Shown: in pieces, positions 9,123 through 17,056 of the stretch
Position numbering within the stretch: position 1 is the first letter of the stretch
Layout of the letters: each line of letters opens with the position of its first letter
Origin: Bifidobacterium sp.
Lineage (GTDB): Bacteria > Actinomycetota > Actinomycetes > Actinomycetales > Bifidobacteriaceae
Assembly: GCA_022640915.1 (NCBI GenBank)
Contig: JALCCT010000001.1
Span: forward strand, 62,001 to 126,000
Direction: 5' to 3'
Length of the DNA stretch: 64,000 bases
Program-made: the position numbers and the translations under genes
The notes under the pieces: model-generated
Told to the model about the DNA's origin: nothing
What the model saw: the letters and a program-made list of their open reading frames with translations, nothing else
Database searches by the model: none

Positions 9123-9166
9123 ACTGAGCAGATCGATACAGGGTAGATAATACTGAGTAGATCAAT
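9123..9166. promoter_or_regulatory. Pair of 15-bp direct repeats upstream of the SAH-like operon
   Basis: ACTGAGCAGATCGAT (9123-9137) and ACTGAGTAGATCAAT (9152-9166) match at 13 of 15 positions and start 29 bp apart. GATAAT between them (9146-9151) could be a -10 element. They end 44 bp before the start codon at 9211, a likely operator position. Confidence 0.5.
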
Positions 9167-9210
9167 GCATGGTTATTCTATTCACGCTGCATGCAAGGAG
9201 ACTCATCACT

Positions 9211-10767
9211 ATGACCACCGAGAGGGCCGCTGATTTCGCATCGTGGGCTTGCCGATATTCGCAACGCACCAACCGATCGTTGGCCGGAGCGCGTGTCGCG
9301 CTGCCAGAGGTGGCCGCATTGCCATCATCCACAACACAGCGTCCATCGCAGGCGCAATCGCCGGCATTCCCAATGCCGACAGCAGCGCAACTGTGGGGCA
9401 TGGTACCTGTCGAAGCCGGCCAGCGGCAACAGGACGAGAGCGACCCCGGCCAGTTCCTCATCAATGCGACAACGCCCCTCGATCAGGTGCCGGACATGCG
9501 CTTGGCGAGCGGACTCGAAGCCATGGATTACGCCCAGGAGCATATGGTCGTGCTGCGCGCACTGATGGCCACTCTGCGCAGCAACGTCGATTTCACGGGC
9601 GTGCGTATTGCCGTCTGCCTGATACTCGAGCCGAAAACCGCCGTGCTGCTGCGCGCCCTGCATGCGGCCGGCGCGATCGTCGGTGTGCTCGGCGGCCCGG
9701 ATACGACCGACCAACGGGTGGCCTGCCAGCTGCGCGCCGAAGGCATCGTCGTCGAGGCTGATACCAGCTGGGACGCCCGGCAGACTCATGAGGGTGCGCT
9801 GCGGCTGCTCGACGAGATACGGCCCGACATCATCATCGACGACGGCGCGAGTTTCGCCCGTCTCGCCTCGCTCGAACGCCCTGAGCTGATGCGCGACCTA
9901 ATCGGCGTGGCCGAAGAGACCACCAGTGGCGTGCGCGCTTTCCAGGCAATGCAAGACGCCAGCGAGCTGAACTACCCAGTGGTGGCAGTCAATGACAGCG
10001 CGCTCAAAACCAGCTTCGACAACGCGCACGGCACCGGAGAGACCTGCGTGACCACGCTGCAGCGAATCCTGGGCGAGCACGTTTTTGCAGGCGCCAAAGT
10101 CGCCGTCATCGGCTACGGTCCGGTCGGACGCGGGTTTGCCACGCGCGTGCGCGCGCTCGGCTCGCAGGTCACCATCTGCGACACAGACCCGGTGGCCTGC
10201 CTGAAGGCAGTGTTCGAAGGCTTCGACGCGCAGAATATCGACGACGCGCTGCCCACCGCCGATATCGTCATCTCCGCGACCGGCGTACGGCATACCGTTA
10301 CGCTCGACCATCTCAAGCTCATGCGCGGCGGTGCCGTGCTGAGCGTCATTGGCGGCATCGCAAACGAGATTGCGCTCGATGACATCCCGGACTTCACGCC
10401 GCAGACCGGCCGCGAGCGTGTCGAACTGGCCGTGCCCGGCGGCCCGATAATCACACTCATCGCCGATGGGGATGGCGTGAACTACACCGTGGGCGGCGGC
10501 AACCCCATCGAGATCATGGATTTGAGCTTCGCCGTCCAGGTCAGCGCCGTGGCCTATCTGCTGCAGCATCGCGGGGAACTCAATCCAGGCCTGTTGCGGC
10601 TCGACGCGCAATCCGACCGTCGCATCGCGGCGATCGCGCTGGAGGCGCGTGGCTGCCATGCCAGCCACGCGCACGCGGATAACGGCTACGACTGGCGGCT
10701 GACACGCTTCGCCGAAGAGGATGCCGCGCGCAAGCGCGCACGCAAGGCAACCGAGGAATCCGCATGA
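9211..10767 (+). CDS. Divergent S-adenosylhomocysteine hydrolase homologue
   Basis: 518 residues from ATG 9211, with AAGGAG 10 nt upstream. The fold is AdoHcyase: EETTSGV (Glu236 = human Glu156), NDSALKTSFDN with Lys266, Asp270 and Asn271, and the NAD-binding GYGPVGRG at 301-308. Other catalytic positions are changed: human His55 aligns with Ile138, STQD containing Asp131 reads TTDQ (165-168), and His301 aligns with Gly382. The first ~90 residues and the last ~70 do not resemble AdoHcyase. Normal SAH hydrolysis is therefore doubtful; it may act on another nucleoside-homocysteine. It overlaps the next gene by 4 nt (ATGA). Confidence 0.8.
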   Translation: MTTERAADFASWACRYSQRTNRSLAGARVALPEVAALPSSTTQRPSQAQSPAFPMPTAAQLWGMVPVEAGQRQQDESDPGQFLINATTPLDQVPDMRLASGLEAMDYAQEHMVVLRALMATLRSNVDFTGVRIAVCLILEPKTAVLLRALHAAGAIVGVLGGPDTTDQRVACQLRAEGIVVEADTSWDARQTHEGALRLLDEIRPDIIIDDGASFARLASLERPELMRDLIGVAEETTSGVRAFQAMQDASELNYPVVAVNDSALKTSFDNAHGTGETCVTTLQRILGEHVFAGAKVAVIGYGPVGRGFATRVRALGSQVTICDTDPVACLKAVFEGFDAQNIDDALPTADIVISATGVRHTVTLDHLKLMRGGAVLSVIGGIANEIALDDIPDFTPQTGRERVELAVPGGPIITLIADGDGVNYTVGGGNPIEIMDLSFAVQVSAVAYLLQHRGELNPGLLRLDAQSDRRIAAIALEARGCHASHAHADNGYDWRLTRFAEEDAARKRARKATEESA

Positions 10768-12257
10768 ACACGAACACAGCCACCTCTCCCGCCGCCAGCA
10801 GCGACCTTGCGCGCGAAGTCACCATCTATTCAGCCAAGCTCGTGATCCCCGTGACCGGGCCGGTGATTGTCGACGGCGCGGTCGCGGTGCACGGCGATCG
10901 CGTGATGCACGTTGGCAGGCGCCGCTGGGTGCTGGACGCAGTGAACCAGGAAAGCACGGCAGACGCAGCGATCAGCGAATGGCACTGGGACGGCGTGCTC
11001 ATGCCCGGCCTGATCAACGCGCACACCCACTTGCAATACACCGGCATGGAATCGGTCGGCGCGGGCACATACGAGCATTTCCATGATTGGGAGCTAGCAT
11101 TCAACAAGGTCTACGCGCTAGCAAAAGACAATCAGCCGTGGAAGCCATGGGCCTATCGCGGCGCGCGCATGCTCGTGGAAGCGGGCACCACGGCAGCCGC
11201 CGATATCGTCACCGACTTGCAGGCCTCCGACGCTTTGGGATCACAAGGATTGCACGGCATCTCCTACTGGGAGGTGATGGGCTGGCATAACGCCGAGTGG
11301 CAAGCCAAAGGTCGGCTCGAATTGCGCCGCCAGCTGCGCGAGATGAGCCGCAGGCGGCTGCCCAGCCTCGGCATCAGCCCGCATGCACCGTACACGCTGG
11401 AGTCCGAGCCCTTCATCGATCTTCCTGACATCGCCCGGCAGCTCAATATGCGACTGCACATCCATCTGGCGGAGACGCCGCTGGAGGCCGGCAGCTACCC
11501 GCCGGTGCTCACCACGTATTCCGGCGACGACTGGAACCATGAGATGTGGGACAGCTACCGCCAGCTCAAGGCAAGCGGCAAAGGCGCTTCCGCCATCCAG
11601 TTCGTCGATCAGCTGGGCTCGCTGGGCCCAGACGTGCATATCGCGCACGGCGTATGGGCCGACAAGGAAGACCGCCGCATTCTGCGCCAGCGCGGCGTCG
11701 GCGTGGCACTGTGCCCGCGCTCGAACCGCATCACCAACACCGGCAAGGACGCGCCGGTGCGCGAATACCTCGAAGAGGGCAATCTACTCAGCGTCGGCAC
11801 CGATTCGCTCTCCAGCTCGCCCAGCCTCGACGTGCTCGACGATGTGGCGATGCTCTACGATCTGGCGCGCGAGCAAGGCTACACGGGTGACGATCTGACG
11901 CATCGGCTCATCCGTATGATGACGCTGGGCGGAGCCGAGGCGATGGGCATGCATGTGGGCGTTAACCGCATCGGGCAGATCAACGCAGGCGCCTTGGCGG
12001 ACCTCGCTTTCTTCGATATCCCGACCGTTACCTCCTCGCCCGCGAACATCGAGGAGACCATCGAAACATTGGTGCGTCACGGGGCCGGAAGCAACCGCGC
12101 GACCGTGCTTTCCGGCAGGCTGGTGTACAACAACGGCGCATTCGGAAACAATGTCGGCAATGGTTCCAACAGCATATCTGGCAGCGCCAACGAGGCTGCA
12201 GGCATCGGCACGACACCCGCAGCCACAGCCACAACTCTTCCCAAGGAGCCGCAATGA
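10764..12257 (+). CDS. Amidohydrolase, SAH/MTA-type adenosine deaminase
   Basis: 497 residues, amidohydrolase superfamily. Metal ligands are all visible: HTH at 87-89, His in HIHLAET near 232, His in HGVWAD near 294, and the catalytic Asp in GTDSLSSS near 346. The family closest by motif is 5'-methylthioadenosine/S-adenosylhomocysteine deaminase, which removes the 6-amino group of the adenine ring to give S-inosyl-homocysteine; aminofutalosine-type deaminases share these motifs. It overlaps both neighbours by ATGA, so translation is coupled to the SAH hydrolase-like protein. The last 40 residues are low-complexity Asn/Gly/Ser/Thr. Confidence 0.82.
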   Translation: MNTNTATSPAASSDLAREVTIYSAKLVIPVTGPVIVDGAVAVHGDRVMHVGRRRWVLDAVNQESTADAAISEWHWDGVLMPGLINAHTHLQYTGMESVGAGTYEHFHDWELAFNKVYALAKDNQPWKPWAYRGARMLVEAGTTAAADIVTDLQASDALGSQGLHGISYWEVMGWHNAEWQAKGRLELRRQLREMSRRRLPSLGISPHAPYTLESEPFIDLPDIARQLNMRLHIHLAETPLEAGSYPPVLTTYSGDDWNHEMWDSYRQLKASGKGASAIQFVDQLGSLGPDVHIAHGVWADKEDRRILRQRGVGVALCPRSNRITNTGKDAPVREYLEEGNLLSVGTDSLSSSPSLDVLDDVAMLYDLAREQGYTGDDLTHRLIRMMTLGGAEAMGMHVGVNRIGQINAGALADLAFFDIPTVTSSPANIEETIETLVRHGAGSNRATVLSGRLVYNNGAFGNNVGNGSNSISGSANEAAGIGTTPAATATTLPKEPQ

Positions 12258-12793
12258 GTATTCCTTTGAATGACATGAGCCCATTCGCTCGGGACACGGC
12301 GCTGAGCCTCGGCCTCGAAGCCCACCCAGAAGGCGGCTGGTACACGCGCGACTGGCAGAGCCCGCACACCGATTCAGCCAGTGGGCGCCCGCTGGCTTCG
12401 CTGATCTATTTTCTGCTGCCCGAGGGCGATGCGAGCGCCTGGCATAAAGTCGACGCCGACGAAATCTGGCTGTGGCATGGGCCAGCCGCAGTCACGCTGG
12501 AATTCGGCGGCACTGGCGACCAGCCCGAAGCCGACCCTGCGTTGCGTACGCGCGTTGTACTCGGTTCTGGGCTCTCCGGTGCACGCTTGGCCGGCGATGA
12601 AAACCCCAACGATCATAAAATCAATAGCCGAGCAACCTCTGCAGCGTCGTCCGCAGCACTCCATCATGCTCCCGCAGGCCATGTCATTGCGCGGGCAGGA
12701 TGCTGGCAGCGCACACTCCCCGGGGCAGGCGACGCGCTCGTCTCATGCGTAGTCTCTCCCGGCTTCGTGTTTGAAGGCTTCACGCTCGAGTAG
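12254..12793 (+). CDS. Cupin, DUF985 family
   Basis: 179 residues. Matches the DUF985 cupin family: LEAHPEGGWYTRDW at the start, SLIYFLLPEGDASAWHKVDADEIW with the paired His/Glu typical of the metal site, and a C-terminal SCVVSPGFVFEGFTL. DUF985 proteins have a cupin barrel and no settled role. It overlaps the deaminase gene by ATGA, so it probably acts on the same metabolite. A Ser/Ala-rich insert (about 119-140) interrupts the barrel. SD of the coupled start is AAGGAG. Confidence 0.85.
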   Translation: MSIPLNDMSPFARDTALSLGLEAHPEGGWYTRDWQSPHTDSASGRPLASLIYFLLPEGDASAWHKVDADEIWLWHGPAAVTLEFGGTGDQPEADPALRTRVVLGSGLSGARLAGDENPNDHKINSRATSAASSAALHHAPAGHVIARAGCWQRTLPGAGDALVSCVVSPGFVFEGFTLE

Positions 12794-13044
12794 CGTTCCT
12801 CGCTGCGACGGGGCAGCTCACGCATGCCGCCGCAATACAACGTTATTCAAAACACAATCATGCTCAACTTATTCGTATTCACCATTCTGATAACCCGCTA
12901 TCAGCGTTTACTATATGCGCGACGAATCATATGCAGCATCCATCGGCTACACTGATTTCGTTATCGCTTATCTTCGATACGCAACTACGGGCGGGGCATT
13001 TGCACGGTATACCACGCCGAGCGCCCCAGGAGAGAGGAAACATC
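12794..13044. promoter_or_regulatory. Intergenic region with inverted repeat before the ABC transporter
   Basis: 251 bp, AT-richer than the flanks. The inverted repeat CTGATA-ACCCGC-TATCAG lies at 12887-12904, the shape of a dimeric repressor site. TACACT at 12947-12952 may be a -10 element. No hairpin terminator follows the cupin gene, so the transporter could be co-transcribed as well as having its own promoter. Confidence 0.5.
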
Positions 13045-13914
13045 ATGATCGGGAAAGGCTCGAAAGGCTTCGTACGCACGCTGGTTGCGGGGGCGAGCAT
13101 CATGGCCCTGGCATTCTCGGCGGCCTGTGGCTCGGGACAGTCAGCAGCGGGCAGCGGCGCGAAATCCGGTGATATCACGCAGCAGACCATTAAGCCCGGC
13201 AAACTCACCATTGCAACAGGTGAGCCAGCTTACGAGCCGTGGGTGATGAACGACAAACCGCAAAGCGGCAAAGGGTTCGAGGCTGCTCTGGCCTATGCGG
13301 TCGCGGGTAAGCTGGGCTTCTCCAAAAGCGATGTGGTCTGGACGCGCACGACCTTCGATACCGCAATCGCCCCCGGCCCCAAGGACTGGGATCTGAACAT
13401 CCAGCAGTTCGGCATCACCCAGGAACGCAAGAAAGCCGTTGACTTCTCCAGCAGCTATTACAACGATACCCAGTCGGTGATTGTCAAGAAAGACAGCAAA
13501 TACGCCGATGCGACGAGCCTGTCTGAGCTCAAGGGCGCTAAGGTCGGCGCGATGATCGGCACCGAAGGCTACGACTACGCCAAGAAGCTCATCACCGACG
13601 ACGTGCAGACTTTCAACGACGATGCCGCTGTGGCACAAGCGCTCGATGCCGGGCAGATCGACGCAATGGTCGCGGGTACGGTCGAAAGCGTCTATATCGT
13701 CCAATCCGGACAGGTCAAGAACGCCAAGGTGATTGGCAAGGTTCCAGGTTCCCAGGATCATAGCGGCACCGGCATCGTGCTGCCCAAGGATTCCAAGCTC
13801 ACCGCGCCGGTGACCAAGGCGATCGACGAGCTCAAAGCTGATGGCACGCTCCAAAAGCTGCAGGATACTTGGCTCGCCGAGTACACGACCGACCTGACCG
13901 AACTCGCGAAGTGA
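13045..13914 (+). CDS. ABC transporter substrate-binding lipoprotein, polar amino acids
   Basis: 289 residues from ATG 13045, with AGAGAGGAAA upstream. Signal peptide with lipobox LAFSAAC (Cys28 lipidated) followed by a Ser/Gly linker. The mature part is a family-3 solute-binding protein (ATGEPAYEPWVMNDK..., KGFEAALAYAVAGKLGF..., lobe motif DFSSSYYNDTQSVIVKKDS). These bind polar amino acids such as cystine, glutamine or arginine. It leads the transporter operon, 16 nt before the permease. Confidence 0.93.
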   Translation: MIGKGSKGFVRTLVAGASIMALAFSAACGSGQSAAGSGAKSGDITQQTIKPGKLTIATGEPAYEPWVMNDKPQSGKGFEAALAYAVAGKLGFSKSDVVWTRTTFDTAIAPGPKDWDLNIQQFGITQERKKAVDFSSSYYNDTQSVIVKKDSKYADATSLSELKGAKVGAMIGTEGYDYAKKLITDDVQTFNDDAAVAQALDAGQIDAMVAGTVESVYIVQSGQVKNAKVIGKVPGSQDHSGTGIVLPKDSKLTAPVTKAIDELKADGTLQKLQDTWLAEYTTDLTELAK

Positions 13915-13930
13915 TTGCGTGAGTGGGCAC

Positions 13931-14803
13931 ATGGATTCAGCAGCGGCCGCATTGAACGAAGCATATACTGTCAGCAAAGTCGAACTCGACCGGCGGGGCT
14001 TCCGGCACAGCCAGCAGATCAAATCGGTGATCACCAGTATTGTGAGCACGATTGTGCTGGCGGCTATCATCATTGTCGGGCTGGAGCTTTCACCCGGCTG
14101 GAGCCATGTCAAAGAGACCTTCTTCTCGCCTGAGTACTTCGTCAAATCTCTTCCCGACGTGGCCAAAGGCCTGTGGCTCAATGTGCGCGTGCTGGTCGTC
14201 GCAGTGATCGGCGTCGCAGTGCTGAGCACTTTGCTGGCGCTCATCCGCACCAGCCGCACACCGATCCTCTTCCCACTGCGCGCGCTCGTGGCGATCTATA
14301 CCACCGTGATGCGCGGCGTGCCGATCATCGTCGTGCTGTATCTAATCGGTTTCGGCATTCCCGGGCTGGGCCTATTCGGACGCATCGACCCGTCGATTCT
14401 GGGCACGATCGCCGTGGTTATGGGCTACAGCGCCTATGTTTCCGAAGTGCTGCGCGCCGGTTTCAACGATGTGCATCCCTCGCAGCGCGCCTCGGCCCGC
14501 TCGCTGGGGCTCACTTCTGGCCAGACGACCCGGATGGTCGTCATTCCACAGGCGCTGCGCTCAGTCGCCCCAGCGCTTATGAACGACTTCATCTCCATGC
14601 AGAAGGACGTCGGCCTCATCTCCGTGCTCGGCGCAGTTGACGCTGTGCGCGCAGCGCAAATCGATGTGGCCAGCACCTACAACTTCACCCCATATGTGGT
14701 CGCCAGCATCCTGTTCATCCTGCTGAGCGTGCCGTTCATCGTACTCAACGACTGGTATTCAGACAGGCTGCGCAAGCGCGAGCTGAGCGGAGGGACGGTA
14801 TGA
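13931..14803 (+). CDS. ABC transporter permease, polar amino-acid type
   Basis: 290 residues from ATG 13931; an in-frame GTG at 13919 would give 294. Membrane segments begin near residue 35 with IVSTIVLAAIIIVGLEL and continue through the PF00528 domain, whose coupling motif is EVLRAGFNDVHPSQRASARS. One gene for the permease implies a homodimer. No good Shine-Dalgarno precedes either start. It overlaps the ATPase gene by ATGA. Confidence 0.92.
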   Translation: MDSAAAALNEAYTVSKVELDRRGFRHSQQIKSVITSIVSTIVLAAIIIVGLELSPGWSHVKETFFSPEYFVKSLPDVAKGLWLNVRVLVVAVIGVAVLSTLLALIRTSRTPILFPLRALVAIYTTVMRGVPIIVVLYLIGFGIPGLGLFGRIDPSILGTIAVVMGYSAYVSEVLRAGFNDVHPSQRASARSLGLTSGQTTRMVVIPQALRSVAPALMNDFISMQKDVGLISVLGAVDAVRAAQIDVASTYNFTPYVVASILFILLSVPFIVLNDWYSDRLRKRELSGGTV

Positions 14804-15657
14804 GCGACATCGACGAAACAACGGCCACGGCGGCTTCAACGGTTTCGGCAACAAGTGCGGAGACTTCGGTAGCGGCGGCCGGCTCAGATTCCGCGGCAAC
14901 TCCAGCGGCCGCAGACTCATCACTGCCCGTGCTGCGCCTCGACCAGGTGCGCAAATCCTTTGGTTCCGCCACAGTGCTTAACGGCATCTCCTTCGAGGTG
15001 AGGGAGCATGAAGTGGTCGCACTGCTCGGCCCCTCCGGTTCAGGCAAATCGACGCTGATGCGCTGCATCAACCTGCTCGAGCGCGTGGATGACGGCCAGA
15101 TTTGGCTGCGCGACTGCGACATCACCGATCCTCGGGTCAACCAAGATCGGATTCGTGCGCGTATCGGCGTCGTCTTCCAGCAGTTCAACCTCTTCCCGCA
15201 TATGTCAGTGCTCAAAAACGTTACGCTGGCCGCGCTCAAGGTGCTGCACTGGAACAAAGACCGCGCCAACGAGCGAGCGTTCGAGCTGCTCGACCGCATC
15301 GGCATGCGCAGCAAAGCGGACGCTTACCCCGATCAGCTCTCCGGCGGCCAGCAGCAGCGCGTCGCCATCGCCCGCGCCCTGATGAGTGACCCCGAATTGC
15401 TGCTGCTTGACGAGATCACCTCGGCGCTCGACCCGATGCTGGTGGGCGAAGTGCTCGACATGGTCTCCGAACTCAAGCAGAACGGCACCACAATTCTCAT
15501 GGCGACCCACGAAATGAGCTTCGCCCACCGTGCCGCCGACCGTGTAGTGCTGCTGCGCCACGGTGTCATTGCCCAGAATGGCACGCCGGCCCAGGTCATG
15601 GACGAATCGCAAGATCCTGCGACCAAGGAGTTCTTCAGCCACTTTCGCGGCTTGTAA
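14800..15657 (+). CDS. ABC transporter ATP-binding protein, polar amino-acid type
   Basis: 285 residues. Walker A GPSGSGKST near residue 76, Q-loop VFQQFNLFPHM, signature LSGGQQQR near 179, Walker B ELLLLDEITSALDP near 199. Ile replaces the common Pro in DEPTSALDP. The first ~45 residues are an unusual Ala/Thr/Ser-rich extension before the nucleotide-binding domain. It completes the transporter with the two genes before it and then converges on ribF. Confidence 0.94.
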   Translation: MSDIDETTATAASTVSATSAETSVAAAGSDSAATPAAADSSLPVLRLDQVRKSFGSATVLNGISFEVREHEVVALLGPSGSGKSTLMRCINLLERVDDGQIWLRDCDITDPRVNQDRIRARIGVVFQQFNLFPHMSVLKNVTLAALKVLHWNKDRANERAFELLDRIGMRSKADAYPDQLSGGQQQRVAIARALMSDPELLLLDEITSALDPMLVGEVLDMVSELKQNGTTILMATHEMSFAHRAADRVVLLRHGVIAQNGTPAQVMDESQDPATKEFFSHFRGL

Positions 15658-15812
15658 GGCAACATAGTTGCTCGGTATGCTCACAGCCACTCACGCGAAC
15701 GTCGCCGCCGAGGAACATACGCAAGAAGAATGTCGGCGAGGTGGATGTGGTGAATACATAGGTGTGCCTGATGTTGGTCAGCTCGTCTTGGGCGCCGAGG
15801 CGAATGGCCGAA

Positions 15813-17012
15813 CTACTCGCCGAGGAGCGCCTTGCTCTCTTCGACCCAAGCGTGCAGCGCGTCTTGCAGTGACTCAGTGCTTTCGAAGGTGATTTGCGGG
15901 CTGAGGTAGTTGGTGAACTCAACGCGCACTTTATGGCCATACAAATCGAGCCAGTCGTCGGCGATTGCATAGGGCTCGACCACACGCTCATTGAGGCCGG
16001 TTTGCTTGCTGTACGTGGGCTTGGTTCCGATAGAGATCGCGGCAGGCCAACGCCATGGCGAATGCGCGGACATCCGGATTTCCTCGCCGGCCCCGTCACC
16101 GCCCGCATCGCCCTGCGAAGCGGCTTCCCCTAGATCGACAAGCCAACCGGCGTACACACCATCAACCGGCACATAGCCTTCGACATCATCGCCCAGATTC
16201 GCCGTGGGAAAGCCGATCATTCGCCCACGCTGCTCGCCATGTACCACAACACCCTCAATGCCGTAGGGAATCCCGAGAATCTTGTTCGCATCCCGGACAC
16301 GCCCCTGAGACAGCAGATAACGCACATTCGAAGAGCTCCACACGCGTACTTTGCGAGTTTGGCGCTCTTTGCTCCATGCGCGCAACTCGGCTTTGGTCAT
16401 GCCCGCGGTCGGGTCGGCGGGCTCTCCGGGAACCAGCGGCGCATGCGGAACAATGGTTGCTGGGATGCGCACATAGCCAGGCCCACGGTCATCGACGACA
16501 TCGAGCTCGAACACGCCCGTGGCCTGCGCAAGATTCTCAATGGCTTTGACATCGCCGGTCCGGTTTGCGCCCATGGCCGCATCCGACCCCAGCACGATCG
16601 TACGCATACCAAGCTTGCCCACCAGCTGGCCAAGGAAGAAACGGAAGGATTTCGCCGCAAATGCCAGCGAGTAACGCACGACCAGCACCTGGTCGACACC
16701 CAGCTCTCGCATCACTCGTATACGTTGGCCAGCGGAGGTCAACGCATCGGTATCGCGGAAATCGGGACCGGGTTCACTGTTATGATGCGTCGCCGCGTAG
16801 TGATGGACGACGCCGGGGCGCGGATCGAATATGATAGCCACGGAAAAGGATTTAGTCTTCTTGGCTAGCTCCACCACTCGCTCGATCACCGCGCGATGGC
16901 CCAGATGCATACCGTCGAAGCCGCCGACCGTGACCACGGATCTCTTGGAAGTGCTTAGCGTAGGCCAGTCAACCAGACCGTTCTCATCGGGTGTCAAAAA
17001 GGTGATATTCAT
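15813..17012 (-). CDS. ribF: Bifunctional riboflavin kinase / FAD synthetase
   Basis: Phosphorylates riboflavin to FMN and adenylates FMN to FAD. 399 residues, longer than the usual ~310 because of extra loops. The N-terminal nucleotidyltransferase has VGGFDGMHLGHR near residue 32; the C-terminal kinase has GRMIGFPTANLG. It is the last gene of the nusA-infB-rbfA-truB-ribF cluster, 44 nt after truB, as in many bacteria. Confidence 0.93.
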   Translation of the reverse strand: MNITFLTPDENGLVDWPTLSTSKRSVVTVGGFDGMHLGHRAVIERVVELAKKTKSFSVAIIFDPRPGVVHHYAATHHNSEPGPDFRDTDALTSAGQRIRVMRELGVDQVLVVRYSLAFAAKSFRFFLGQLVGKLGMRTIVLGSDAAMGANRTGDVKAIENLAQATGVFELDVVDDRGPGYVRIPATIVPHAPLVPGEPADPTAGMTKAELRAWSKERQTRKVRVWSSSNVRYLLSQGRVRDANKILGIPYGIEGVVVHGEQRGRMIGFPTANLGDDVEGYVPVDGVYAGWLVDLGEAASQGDAGGDGAGEEIRMSAHSPWRWPAAISIGTKPTYSKQTGLNERVVEPYAIADDWLDLYGHKVRVEFTNYLSPQITFESTESLQDALHAWVEESKALLGE

Positions 17013-17056
17013 AGTTCCTCATCATGTCTTGTTCCGGCGTCAACAATACCAGCGAA

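Noticed and set aside
13141..14259. 372-codon minus-strand ORF
   Set aside because: Opposite the solute-binding lipoprotein and permease genes, which carry a signal peptide and family motifs.
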